The notes: a model not told the origin generated them from the letters alone. Shown: positions 17,371-26,801, numbered from the stretch's first letter. The stretch is 64,000 bases of DNA from JAPOXR01 sp963662395 (GCA_963662395.1 OY759511.1:1116001-1180000); one strand, 5' to 3'. Numbers and translations are program-made.

Positions 17371-20226
17371 CCCGCGCAACCATCGATCAACTGATTGTCA
17401 ATTCGCCTTATCACGAACCCGACAAACATTGGCACCATGACCGAAAGACACGCCTGTTCGATCTTGCAGATGGCCGCTGGCCAGCAGGATATGTCATCGC
17501 CTCGCCGGACTCCAGGCTTTCGACGATCCTGGCGTGTTCGTTGAAGTCCCTCTTGTCAAACAGTTGCGCTCGCGCGTGCATGCCTGGCGCGAAGCCGGGC
17601 ACCCGGGAGTTTCCGGTGTAACCCGCCGTCTTCTTGAATATTGGACCGACCCGGAAGAATTCGAGAGCCGGCGTTTTTTCTTCTGCCAGATCGAGGCAGT
17701 GGAAACGCTCATCTGGCTTACCGAAGGGCCGGAAGTCGACAGGGTCGGCGTGACGATCCCATCTGATGGCGGACCGTTCAGGCGATTGTGTTCCAAGATG
17801 GCTACCGGGACTGGCAAGACCATTGTCATGGCCATGGTTGCTGCATGGCACATCCGGAACAAGGTCACCTACCCGAAGGACATCCGTTTTGCCAAAAATA
17901 TCCTGATCGTGGCTCCGGGCCTCACGGTCAAGAGCCGTCTGGCCATACTCGAGCCATCCCATCCGGAGAACTACTACGAGGTGTTCCGTATCGTTCCCCG
18001 GGCCCTGTCCGATAAGCTGCGCCAGGGCAGGGTCGCGGTAAGGAACTGGCATGCGCCCAACTGGGAATCCGAGGAAAGGATTGCCAGAAAGCGCGGCGTG
18101 GACAAGCGCGGCGCCAAGAGCGACGAAGCCTATGTGCGCGACGTGCTCGGTGACATGTTCCGTGCACGGAATATCCTGCTGATCAATGACGAGGCGCACC
18201 ATGCATGGCGTGTTCCAGCCGGGCCCCGGGTCGGTCAAGGGCGTCGCCAAGGCCGATATCGAGGAGGCGACCAAATGGATAGGCGGGTTGGACCGAATCC
18301 ACGGGGCTCGCGGCATTCTGGCCTGCTATGACTTCTCGGCCACACCGTTTGCACCATCGGGAAGGCAGAGTTCGGGGGAGGCGTTGTTTGACTGGATCGT
18401 GAGCGATTTCGGGTTGAACGATGCCATAGAATCCGGCCTGGTCAAAACGCCCCGTGTGGTGATACGCGATGATGCGGTACCGGATGCCAAGACCTACAAG
18501 TCGCGTCTCTACCACATCTATAACGACCCCGAAGTCAAAGACGATCTCAACCGCCGGGCCAAACCCGAAGAACCACTGCCTGATCTGGTGACCAACGGAT
18601 ATCACCTGCTGGGTTTCGATTGGCGTGAAACCAAGAAAGAGTGGGCGGCACGGCAAAGTGCGACCCCGCCCGTAATGATCACCGTTGCCAACCGCACCGA
18701 GACTGCGGCGCGCGTGAAACATGCATTTGACCGCCACAGTGTCCGAATTGACGAGCTTTGCGACCCTTCGCGGACCTTGCACATCGATTCAAAAGTGCTC
18801 GACGCAGCGGAGGCCGCGAATGCACCAATCGCCGAAGTCAGCGCCGACCCTGACAAGAATCGTGGCCGCAAGCTGACAAGGAAACAGCAAGCCGAGTGGC
18901 TGCGCCGGCAAGTGGATACCATAGGACAGCCCGGACGTGCTGGTGAGCAGATACAGAACGTGATTTCCGTCGGAATGCTGTCGGAAGGATGGGACGCGAA
19001 GACCGTAACCCACATCATGGGCCTTCGTGCTTTCAGCAACCAGCTTCTTTGCGAGCAGGTGGTCGGGCGCGGTCTTCGCCGCACACCCTACGACGTGGAT
19101 CCGGAAACCGGCCGGTTTGAACCGGAATACGTCAATATTTTCGGTGTGCCATTCACGTTTCTCCCTCACGAAGGGGGGAGAGCGGTCCGCCACCTCCGCC
19201 CAAGCCAAAAACAGCGATTGAGCCGATAACAGACAGGAAGCATTTTGCCATTTCATGGCCGAACGTGATCCGTATCGACCATGGGTTTCGCCCGCGCCTG
19301 TCACTGGATTGGCAGGCATTACGACCTCTGGAGCTCGACGCAGGCCAGACTGCAGAGATGGTGGAACTTGCCCCGATAGTCGATGGCAGGCCAGATATGA
19401 CGAAGATCGCGGAAATCGATCTGGAAAGACTCGCGAGCGAGTTCGAATGCAGCGCATCGCCTTTGAAACTGCACGGGATGTGTACGACCAAATGCAACAA
19501 AACTGGCAAGGGGAAAGGGCTGTCCTTCTGGCTCAACTGGTGCACCTGATCGAGCAGTTCATCCGATCGGACAATATCGTGATTACCCCAGCGCTATTCA
19601 ACCGAGACAGCCTCAGGCGCCGCCTTATTATGACGCTCAATATGACAAGACTGGTCCAGCACATCTGGCAAACCATCCGTTTCCAGAACAGCAAAACTCT
19701 TGAGCCGGTGTTCGACCAGGACCGACCGATCCTTTCTACCGGCGACATGAAGACTTGGTACACGGGCAAACCATGCGAGCCTGCCGCGCGCAGTCACATA
19801 AATTTCTGCGTGTACGACAGCGCATGGGAATCGTCAGATGCGTTTGCGCTGGACCATTCCCCGGAGGTTGCCGCTTGGGTAAAGAACGACCACCTAGGAT
19901 TTGAGGTCTTCTATGTGCACAAGGGCGTGGTGCGCAAATATCGACCTAATTTCGTGATCCGACTCAAATCAAATGACATGCTGATATTGGAAACAAAGGG
20001 ACGCGACCGTGAACAGGACAAAACCAAGCGCGGGTTTCTTGATGAGTGGGTGCGCGCCGTCAACGCTCATGGCGGTTTCGGTCGCTGGTCTTGGGCCGTT
20101 TCAAGACAGCCTGGCGAAATCAAGGGTATCCTCGCGAGACATTCGCAAGCGAATGCCAAAGTGGAGAATCAGGCACATCTGACGGCATATCCGGCAACAC
20201 CTGACCGTCAATCCGACGGTACCTGA
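17367..20226 (+). pseudogene. Type III-like restriction endonuclease (Res) helicase subunit, four frameshifts
   Basis: DEAD/DEAH helicase-nuclease of the type III-like restriction family. The complete protein would be about 950 residues, but it is spread over several frames. N-terminus 17367 to about 17513 (TIDQLIVNSPYHEPDKHWHH); shift; about 17515-18215 with Walker A MATGTGKT and NDEAHHAW; shift; about 18215-19185 with SATPFAPSG and VVGRGLRR (helicase motif VI); shift; 19190-19445 (IRIDHGFRPRL); shift; 19445-20226, ending in the nuclease-like part YRPNFVIRL...ILETKGRD. All catalytic motifs survive, so the decay is recent, but no functional chain can be made. The stop falls inside a 22-bp tandem repeat. 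Confidence 0.88.
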
Positions 20227-20266
20227 CGGCAAATCCGGCCGCATCTGACGGCCCGGTCTCTCCCGA
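20179..20266. repeat. Four tandem copies of a 22-bp repeat
   Basis: The core CTGACGGCAAATCCGG recurs with starts at exactly 20179, 20201, 20223 and 20245, each copy with a few substitutions. The first copies overlap the end of the res pseudogene, and the period is not a multiple of three. No further copies are seen on either side. Possible recombinase or transposase binding sites at the end of a mobile segment; role unknown. Confidence 0.75.
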
Positions 20267-20309
20267 TGCTTCCTCATCGATCCGACAATCGAAACAAGGA
20301 GGCATGGGC

Positions 20310-20509
20310 ATGAGGAAAGCCGACATGATCGACATCAGGGACATCCTTCGCCGGCATCGCGAGCCTGGCCTGACACGAAATGCCGGCGCCGCCGCACTCG
20401 GCGTGAGTGCCGCACGGTACCCGACATGCTGAAACGGGCAGAGGCGACCGGGCTGTCCTGCCTGCCGCTTCCGGACAGGTCTGATGAGGATGCGCTGCGG
20501 GACCGGTAG
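20310..20509 (+). pseudogene. IS21-family IstA transposase, N-terminal remnant
   Basis: ATG at 20310 with a perfect AAGGAGG seven bases upstream opens MRKADMIDIRDILRRHREPGL and GAAALGVSAA, which resemble the helix-turn-helix N-terminus of IS21-type IstA proteins. A one-base slip after VSAA leads to a frame continuing with DMLKRAEATGLSCLPLP, also IstA-like, which stops at 20509. Only about 65 residues remain. The sequence then joins directly to an integrase fragment. Confidence 0.6.
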
Positions 20510-20515
20510 CCCGAG

Positions 20516-20821
20516 GGAAGGGGACAGTTCGTGTTTCCCTCTCCCGCCAACCCGGGCAGGCCCCACGAACATGAATTGAAGCTGTGGAGCCTGGTCCGGG
20601 AGCGCGCCGCCCTTCTGGGGGTTCAGCTGCATGATCTGCGGCATACATTTGCAAGTCAGGCCGTGAAGAAGGGATTTCCGCTGGTGGTGGTGGCGCGGCT
20701 CCTCGGCCACTGCCATGTTAAGATGACGATGCGCTATGCCCATGTCGGGGACCGCGATGTCGAAGCCGCAGCCGAGAGGATTGGTGAGGCGGTTACGCGT
20801 GCGTTGGCCGGTCAGGGGTGA
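20516..20821 (+). pseudogene. Tyrosine recombinase, C-terminal fragment with intact catalytic box
   Basis: About 100 residues of an integrase catalytic domain: FVFPSPANPGRPHEHELKLW, HDLRHTFASQAVKKG, VVARLLGHCHVKMTMRYAHV and ADRDVEAAAERIGEAV-like ending. His, Arg, LGH and the Tyr nucleophile (RYAH) are all present, unlike in the longer integrase at 12397-13563, with which it is clearly homologous (both end in VEAAAERIG). The N-terminal two thirds are missing; the upstream junction at about 20510 is with the IS21-like remnant. Confidence 0.8.
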
Positions 20822-20916
20822 GCGGAGCAGAAGCGACCCCTGGGTCCCGGCGGCCTCGCCCTGCCACCACGGTCGCACATGACCCGAAACCGTGATTCAC
20901 GGGCTCGATCCTCACC

Positions 20917-21790
20917 GTGACGGGGCATGGGCAACGGGGGCTCCGCAATGGCCGGGGCCTCTCTCGGGCGGGAGAACGGGCCGTCATCGCCGAAGGAGCG
21001 GCCCGGGTCCGGTCCTCGCCGCAGCGGGCCTCGCGGGACCGGCGGCGCGTTCATCGACGGGCTCTTTCGAGGATCTCACGCAGGACCGGCCGGATACAGG
21101 CATTGCCCGGCTGCAGGGACGGTGTGCCTGTCGTCGATGATGCCGGTTTCCCGAAGAAGGGGAGCCGTTCCGCCGGCGTTGCCTGCCGGTATCCGGGGAT
21201 GGCCGGCCGTCGGTCCCGTCTTCCGAAGGCCCGGGCCGGTGATGCCGGCATGCGCCGGGCGCATGTGCCGTCGGTTGGCGGCACTCACCATCCGGAGAGC
21301 GGACGGCCCCTGCCGCCGGTGAGGGGTCCGGGGCCGGGACTGCCCTGTCGTTCCGCGGAACCGCAGGGAGGGACGGGAACACTGCCTGCCGGTTTCCGCG
21401 GGGATCGGCGGAGGCCGGCATGTCGTCCGGTCTTCCGCCCCGTCGGCACCGGCCTTGCGGAGCCGGCCGGCGCTGCCGGGCGGCGCCGGACCATCGGGAA
21501 GTGCTTCCGGGGACCGGGCCCGCTCCCGGCATGGCCGGCGGCGGAATCGAGGATCAGGGCACGGGGCAGACAGGACGGAAGGAGTCCGGATCCCGGAGCC
21601 GGCGCCCTGCCCTCGTGATTGCACGGGTGCCGGGCGCTCCGATGCCCCGCTGCCTGATCGCGGAACTCCTGTCCGGGCCGCCGACGACACGGTCATTCGT
21701 CATGCACCGGTCGGTGTGGCGGCGCAGACACCGGGCAGGCGCCGCAAGGGCGCATTGCAGGAGGCGAACGGGTCATGCGCGACTGTGGTG
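20917..21790 (+). pseudogene. IS701-family transposase relic
   Basis: A very GC-rich, heavily decayed stretch. The segment near 21121-21215 reads VPVVDDAGFPKKGSRSAGV and then CRYPGMAGR, matching the first-Asp motif of IS701-type transposases (typically VVDDTGFLKKG...GVxRQYxGTAGR). The 3' end near 21700-21780 reads VWRRRHRAGAARAHCRRR in another frame, resembling their basic C-terminus. Between them no consistent frame survives. The relic runs up to the left end of the intact IS5-family element. The many long frames here on both strands are composition effects. Confidence 0.5.
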
Positions 21791-21791
21791 C

Positions 21792-22666
21792 TAGGGCCTG
21801 TTGACAATCATGTTGCCGCAACCACGCCACTGACGAGATGAATCGCCGCGGCGAAGCTCTTGTCGGTCTTGTCGTAGCGGGTGGCGATGGCGCGGAACTC
21901 CTTGATTCTTGCGAAGAAATTCTCGATCTGGTGTCTCCACCGGTACATCTCCCGGTCATGATGCCTGGTCTCGGTCCGGTTCCGTCTTGCCGGAATCACC
22001 GCCTCTGCCCCGCGATCCTCGATCTCTGCCAGCAGCCACCCGGCATCGAATGCCTTGTCACCGATCAGGGCACCGAATGAGAGGTCCTCGAGAAGTTCCG
22101 GCACCCCGATCAGATCATGCGCCTGTCCGGGAAGGATCACGAAGCGGACCAGGTAGCCAAGGGCATCCACCACCGCCACGATCTTGCTGGTCAGGCCGCC
22201 CCGGGAGCGTCCGATGCCTTGCTTCGAGGTCCCCCTTTTGCACCTGCCGCCTTCTGGTGGGCCTGCACGATCGTGCCATCAACGAAGATGTACTCGAGGT
22301 CGAACTCATCGGACAACTCGTTGAAAACAGTCTCGAAAATTCCTGAAAGGGCCCATCTGCGGAAGCGCTTGAAGACGCTGTTCCAGTTGCCGAAATGCTC
22401 CGGAAGGTCGCGCCAGGGCGATCCGGTGCGGGTCCGCCACAACACCGCCTCGAGAAACATCCTGCCCACTGCCGCGGTGACACCGGGATCGGTCGCCTTG
22501 CCGGGCAGCATGGGCTCGATCCGCGCCCACATGGCGTCGGTGAGCACCGTCCTGTCTGTATTCATTTGTCATCTGCCTCGACTGCTCGTGCCGCCGTTCC
22601 GGCGTGCGTTACGAGGAAAATGGCATCGGACCGACTGAAATGCAACCCGATTGTCAACAGGCCCTA
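21792..22666. mobile_element. IS5-family insertion sequence (IS427-like), apparently intact
   Basis: Perfect 16-bp terminal inverted repeats GGGCCTGTTGACAATC lie at 21794-21809 and, inverted, at 22649-22664. A TA sits on both outer sides (21792-21793 and 22665-22666), consistent with target duplication. The element is about 870 bp and carries one transposase in two overlapping minus-strand frames. It was inserted next to or into the HsdS relic, whose reading frame stops at its right end. Confidence 0.88.
21808..22565 (-). CDS. IS5-family transposase made by -1 frameshifting
   Basis: The first frame (22565 to 22191, MNTDRTVLTDAMWARIEPML) ends soon after FVDGTIVQAHQKAAGAKGG. The second frame (to 21808) continues GIGRSRGGLTSKIVAVVDAL, LIGDKAFDA and HQIENFFARIKEFR. 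The three DDE residues are in place: Asp of FVDGT, Asp of GDKAFD and Glu of IENFF. The frames meet at GCAAAAGGGGGACC (minus strand, near 22228); a -1 slip on this A4G5 run joins them without loss of conserved sequence, as in related IS elements that make transposase by programmed frameshifting. The element could still be mobile. Confidence 0.85.
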
Positions 22667-22997
22667 GTCCGGTGGTTTGTTTGTTTTGAGCGACTTCGGT
22701 GAACTGTGGCTTCAACCACTTCAACATGGAGTAGAGAAACACTGTTGACTGATGTCCAGTCTCCCGAACAGCAAAGATGTGTTGGTTTAGCGACGCATCG
22801 CCCCCGACCCATATGAAAGTGTCGACCGACGTCTCCAGGTTGCCTGACCAAGAAAATAACAACTCACCGTCTGAAATCCGGTATTTTTCATCGAGTGCCG
22901 TGTTGGTGAATTCGGTATTTTCGATATTCCAGCCTTAAGCTCGGCGATCTTGATGACAGGAAGGGCGTCTGTGGCATTCGAGAAGTGCGTATTCTAT
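22667..22997 (-). pseudogene. hsdS: Type I restriction specificity subunit (HsdS) relic
   Basis: Fragment of a target-recognition domain: ALPVIKIAELKAG (about 22975-22935), then in a shifted frame NTEFTNTALDEKYRISDGEL and LFSWSGNLETSVDTFIWVGG, ending AQNKQTTGL at the right end of the IS element. The motifs PVIKIAELK and LLFSWSG are typical of HsdS. At least one indel and an upstream stop disrupt it; the rest of the gene beyond the IS is not found. It follows the hsdM and HEPN/MNT genes on the same strand. Confidence 0.75.
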
Positions 22998-23059
22998 ACG
23001 CGACACCATTTATCCATTGCGCCTGAGAATGAACGGACTCCTCGGACCACCAATCTGAC

Positions 23060-23452
23060 TTACCCCCGTCGTCCAGAGAGGCGGGAAACATCTCCCATTG
23101 AATCAGCGGGCAAAACTGACCGGGCCTCGGCATGGTCCGCATCTCCGCCTACCAGCACCACATGCTCCCGCTCGATCTGCTTGCGGAAACTCTCCGGCAC
23201 TTCATCCCACACGAAGAGGTCCACCCGAAACGGGAGGCTGCTTTCCTCGAAGCACTCACGTAATTCGGACATCTTGCGCATCTGCTCGGGTGTGGCGAAG
23301 ACAACCATGTCCAGGTCGGAGGACGGACGGGAGGTGCCTCGGACTCGCGAACCATAGACCCAGACCACCGTGTTGCTTAGATGCCTGGATAGCAGCGAAA
23401 TCAGCGTTTCCTGCTGATCGGATGTGATGTCGATGGCTGGAGTCATCGCCAT
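23060..23452 (-). CDS. MNT-domain nucleotidyltransferase (antitoxin-like)
   Basis: 130-residue minimal nucleotidyltransferase with GSx10DxD as Gly34-Ser35 and Asp46/Asp48 (YGSRVRGTSRPSSDLDMVVF) and the FRVDLFVWDEVPESFRKQIE tail common in the family. The start at 23452 (or the ATG six bases later) overlaps the end of the HEPN gene upstream, so the two are coupled; here HEPN comes first. It is the second HEPN/MNT pair of the window and is embedded in a type I restriction locus. Probable AMP-transferring antitoxin; the function is inferred. Confidence 0.85.
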   Translation of the reverse strand: MAMTPAIDITSDQQETLISLLSRHLSNTVVWVYGSRVRGTSRPSSDLDMVVFATPEQMRKMSELRECFEESSLPFRVDLFVWDEVPESFRKQIEREHVVLVGGDADHAEARSVLPADSMGDVSRLSGRRG

Positions 23453-23859
23453 GCTTCGCCGCTCACCTTGCAGAACAGGTTGATGGCGTCGCCAATGAAA
23501 TCCGGCATTAGGCCCAGGCACGCATTGGCCTTCTCGCCATCGTAGTCGTGCGAGGAGTTCGTGCGGGAATCGGCGTACCGCAGCCATTTCTCTACCGGTG
23601 AGGGTAAAATTCCGTTTTCATTGGCCAAACGAAAAATGGGCTTTGGGCTGTTGGGCGGTTCAGCGACGCCCATCTCCTCCTTCAGGTATCGCTTCAGCAC
23701 CTTCCACAGACAGTCGTAACACGTCTCGAAGCGCTGGATGACCGACTCGGCGATACCCTCGCGCATCCATCCAGGCTGTGCAGTGTCAAGAGTGAGATGG
23801 TTGACGTGCTGCTCCTCAAGCCGCTCGAGGGACGAGCGAAACTTGCTGTAGTCAATCAT
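23443..23859 (-). CDS. HI0074-family HEPN protein (nucleotidyltransferase substrate-binding-like toxin)
   Basis: 138-residue helical protein of the HI0074-like HEPN family, annotated in relatives as nucleotidyltransferase substrate-binding protein. It has the helix SVIQRFETCYDCLWKVLKRYL and the Rx4H motif in SRTNSSHDYD (Arg99, His104). It starts where hsdM ends (four-base overlap at 23856-23859) and overlaps the MNT gene at its own end. It is intact although its operon partners hsdM and hsdS are broken. It belongs to a different HEPN subtype from the HepT at 17005. Confidence 0.83.
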   Translation of the reverse strand: MIDYSKFRSSLERLEEQHVNHLTLDTAQPGWMREGIAESVIQRFETCYDCLWKVLKRYLKEEMGVAEPPNSPKPIFRLANENGILPSPVEKWLRYADSRTNSSHDYDGEKANACLGLMPDFIGDAINLFCKVSGEAWR

Positions 23860-25424
23860 GTTATGAACATTAGTCTTTTATGCAGGCCGCCAAACACCGG
23901 CAGTTCAAGATCTTTTCTTATGGCTGCATCAAGTCTCGCGCTTTCGGCTTGCTGTTCTCGCAGTTGAGTAACAAGCCGCTCCATCCTGTCCTCCAACGAC
24001 ACGCCGTCATCTTCCATCGCCGCCGCGCCGACATGACGTCCCGGTGTCAACACATGGTTGTGCTTCCCGATCTCCTCCAGCGTTGCAGCGTTGCAGTAAC
24101 CCGGCTCGTCCTCGCAGGCCTCCGCGCCGGACTCCTTGCGCCAGGCGTGACTGGTGCCGGCGATGCGGGCGATGTCCTCGTCGGAGAACTCCCTGCGGGT
24201 CCGGTCGACCATGTGTCCAAGCTTGCGGGCATTGATGAACAGCACCTCGCCTCGTCGGTCGTGCCAGCCATTGCCGGGGTTCTTGTTGCGAGCCAGAAAC
24301 CACAGGCAGGCGGGGATCTGGGTCGAATGGAAGAGTTGGCCGGGCAGCGTGATCATGCAATCCATCGCATCGGCCGAGGGAGCGGCGGATGTCGCCTTCC
24401 CCGGACGTGGCCGTGGACATCGAGCCGTTGGCCAGCACCACGCCCGCCGTGCCGTTCGGAGCCAGGTGGTGATGGATGTACTGGAGCCAGGCGTAGTTGG
24501 CATTGCCGGTCGGTGGCATGTCGAACGTCCAGCGCGCGTCCTCCCGCAGCCGGTCGCCGCCCCAGTCGGAGACATTGAAGGGCGGGTTGGCAAGAATGAA
24601 GTCGGCCCGGAGGTCCGGCAATTCGTCCTTGTGGAATGTGCCCTCGTTGTTCCAGCGGATATCGGCATCGATGCCGCGCACCGCGAGGTTCATCCTGGCG
24701 AGCCGCCAGGTGGTGTAGTTGCTCTCCAGCCCGTAGATGGCAATGTCGCCGATGTGCCCGCCATGTTCCTCGACGAATTTCTCGGACTGCACGAACATGC
24801 CGCCGGAGCCGCAGCACGGATCGTACACCCTTCCCTTGTAGGGCTCCGGAATCTCCACCAGCAGGCGGACCACGGAGCGCGGCGTGTAGAACTCGCCGCC
24901 GCGCTTGCCTTCGGCACCGGCGAAACTGCCGAGGAAATACTCGTAGACCCGCCCGAAGATGTCGCGTGAGCGATCTGCCTCCTCGGTCATGCCGATGCCG
25001 TTTACGAGATCAATCAATTCACCGAGCATGACCTTGTCGAGCGCCGGGCGGGCGTAGTCCTTGGGCAGAACCCCCATGAGCGAGGAATTCCTGGCCTCGA
25101 TCGCCAGCATGGCATCGTCGATTTCCTTGCCGATTGCCGGCTGCCTGACCTTGGCCTGCAGATGCGACCATCGGGCGCCCTGGGGACCCAGAACACGTTC
25201 TCGGCGAGATGCTCCTCGGGATCCTCGGGATCGGCCAACTCTTCCCCGGTCAGTGCGGCTCGCTTGGCCTCGAAGGCGTCGGAGATGTATTTGAGGAAGA
25301 TCAGCCCGAGTGCGACATGCTTGTAGTCGGACGGCTCCATGTTGCCGCGCAGCTTGTCCGCCGCCGCCCAGAGCTTGGCTTCGAAGCCGAGAGCGGCACC
25401 ATTCCTGTTGGCCTGCTTTGCCAT
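23856..25424 (-). pseudogene. hsdM: Type I restriction-modification methylase subunit HsdM, two frameshifts
   Basis: N6-adenine methyltransferase subunit. The N-terminal HsdM domain is in one frame from 25424 (LGFEAKLWAAADKLRGNMEP, HVALGLIFLKYISDAFEAKR). After a shift near 25170 the methylase domain follows (FGRVYEYFLGSFA, GEFYTPRSVVRLLVE, motif I DPCCGSGGM, motif IV NPPFN). After a second shift near 24390 the C-terminal part follows (DAMDCMITLPGQLFHSTQIP, GEVLFINARKLGHMV). All motifs remain, so only the two indels inactivate it. No hsdR is present in the window. The last bases overlap the HEPN gene. Confidence 0.88.
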
Positions 25425-25515
25425 CCGGATCTCACCTCTGACCTGCCATGCCTTGCTGCAGCAACAGCATAGTGGGAGGCGAGATCAACCGCCACGGCAG
25501 TCTTCATGTTTCAAG

Positions 25516-25558
25516 AAAAAAGGAATGATCCGGACCGGCGCAGTGCCCGGTCCGGATC
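25516..25558 (-). terminator. Intrinsic terminator after substrate-binding gene copy 1
   Basis: On the minus strand a perfect 12-bp stem GATCCGGACCGG / CCGGTCCGGATC (25547-25558 and 25527-25538) with an 8-base loop is followed by ATTCC and a run of six T. It lies just after the stop of the substrate-binding gene. Confidence 0.88.
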
Positions 25559-25566
25559 GTGCGGGA

Positions 25567-26769
25567 TCACTCCAGGCCGAAATCGATCGGCATGGTCACG
25601 CGGTCAAGGATGCCGAGCTCGAAATCCTTGCCGCCCTTCTCGTAGCCGATGAGAACGACGGTCCGGTTGCCATCGCGGCATTGCGGCGTCGGCTCGGCAC
25701 AGAAGCCGATCGGTCCCGAGGCCAGGCCTTCATAGTTCTCGATGCCGGCAATGGCGTCGCGGATGGCGACGCGGTCGGCGGCCAGATCCTCGTCGGCGGT
25801 CGAGATGTCGGCATTGTTCAGCGCCATCTCGACGATGCGGATCAAATCCCAGGCCTGGCTGAAATCGTGGTCGATCTTCTCGACGCCGTAGCGCTCGCGC
25901 ACCATGTTGTTGAACTCGACCGCGATCGGGCGGGTGTCGCTGTCGGAATAGGCGGCAGTGTAGAAGACGCCCTTGATGGCATCACCGGCCATGCCCGGCA
26001 CCGGGGCGTTGGAGGCAACCGAATTGGCCGCCCGTTTCACATCGGCCGGTATGCCGACCTCGTAGGACTGGACCAGCGCCCGCGCCATCGGCTCCTGCAG
26101 GGCGGCGATGTAGAGGGCATCGACATCCATGGCCTTGATCTTCAGCATGTGGCTGCGGAAGTCGATTTCCTTTTCCTGCACCTGTGCCCAGTAGGCAGGC
26201 TCGACACCGAACTGCTTCGACATCTGCTCGCGCAGCCCCTCGGCATCGGCGACGGCAGCGGCATCGGATGCAAACACGTAGGCGATGTTGGTGCCGATCT
26301 TCTCGCCGATATACTTGGCGGCGACGCCCTTGTAGAACCGGGCCGAGATCGGCACCCGGAAGACCCATTCCGAGCCCTTCAGGGTGATCTTGTCCGAGGT
26401 CGAATGCGGAATGATGTGCGGCACCATGGCCTGGGCGGTCACGTCGACCATCGGCAATGTCACCGACGAGCATGACGAGCCGATCACCAGGTGCACGTTG
26501 TCCTGGTAGGCGAACTTGTTGGCATTGGCCACGCCCTTGTCGGACTTGCACTCGTCATTGAGCAGTATGAGTTCGATCATGTTGCCATTGATGCCGCCGG
26601 CGGCGTTGATGGCGTCGAACTCGTCCTGCATCATCTGGCCGTATTTCTGGCCGTTTTCCGAGATCATCCGCATCGATGTCCCGATGCGGATCTCGCCGGC
26701 AAGGACCGTCGATGCAGTCATCGAGGCGACGATGGCTGCCGCGGCCCCGAACTTGATAATGGTACTCAT
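25567..26769 (-). CDS. Branched-chain amino acid-type ABC transporter substrate-binding protein, copy 1
   Basis: Periplasmic type I solute-binding protein of the LivJ/Leu-Ile-Val family, 400 residues. Residues 1-24 are a signal peptide (hydrophobic run AAAAIVASMTAS, cleavage after VLA before GEIRIG). The mature part shows the family layout: DEFDAINAAGGINGNMIELI, SSCSSVTLPMVDV near the ligand-binding serines, and VFASDAAAVADAEGLREQM. The substrate is not predictable, though the neighbouring catabolic genes suggest an organic acid or amino-acid-like compound. Its start (GGAGG before ATG at 26769) follows a residual livH end. It is identical to the copy at 32458 but here has no functional transporter genes around it, so it could be an orphan extra dose. 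Confidence 0.9.
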   Translation of the reverse strand: MSTIIKFGAAAAIVASMTASTVLAGEIRIGTSMRMISENGQKYGQMMQDEFDAINAAGGINGNMIELILLNDECKSDKGVANANKFAYQDNVHLVIGSSCSSVTLPMVDVTAQAMVPHIIPHSTSDKITLKGSEWVFRVPISARFYKGVAAKYIGEKIGTNIAYVFASDAAAVADAEGLREQMSKQFGVEPAYWAQVQEKEIDFRSHMLKIKAMDVDALYIAALQEPMARALVQSYEVGIPADVKRAANSVASNAPVPGMAGDAIKGVFYTAAYSDSDTRPIAVEFNNMVRERYGVEKIDHDFSQAWDLIRIVEMALNNADISTADEDLAADRVAIRDAIAGIENYEGLASGPIGFCAEPTPQCRDGNRTVVLIGYEKGGKDFELGILDRVTMPIDFGLE

Positions 26770-26801
26770 GGTATCCTCCGATTGTTGTGGTTTGGCGGTT
26801 G

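Noticed and set aside
20179..20266. Short CRISPR array
   Set aside because: The 22-bp units are contiguous without spacers, and no cas genes are present.
25339..26475. 378-codon plus-strand frame, and its twin at 32383-33366
   Set aside because: Antisense to the duplicated binding-protein gene; they repeat only because the DNA does.
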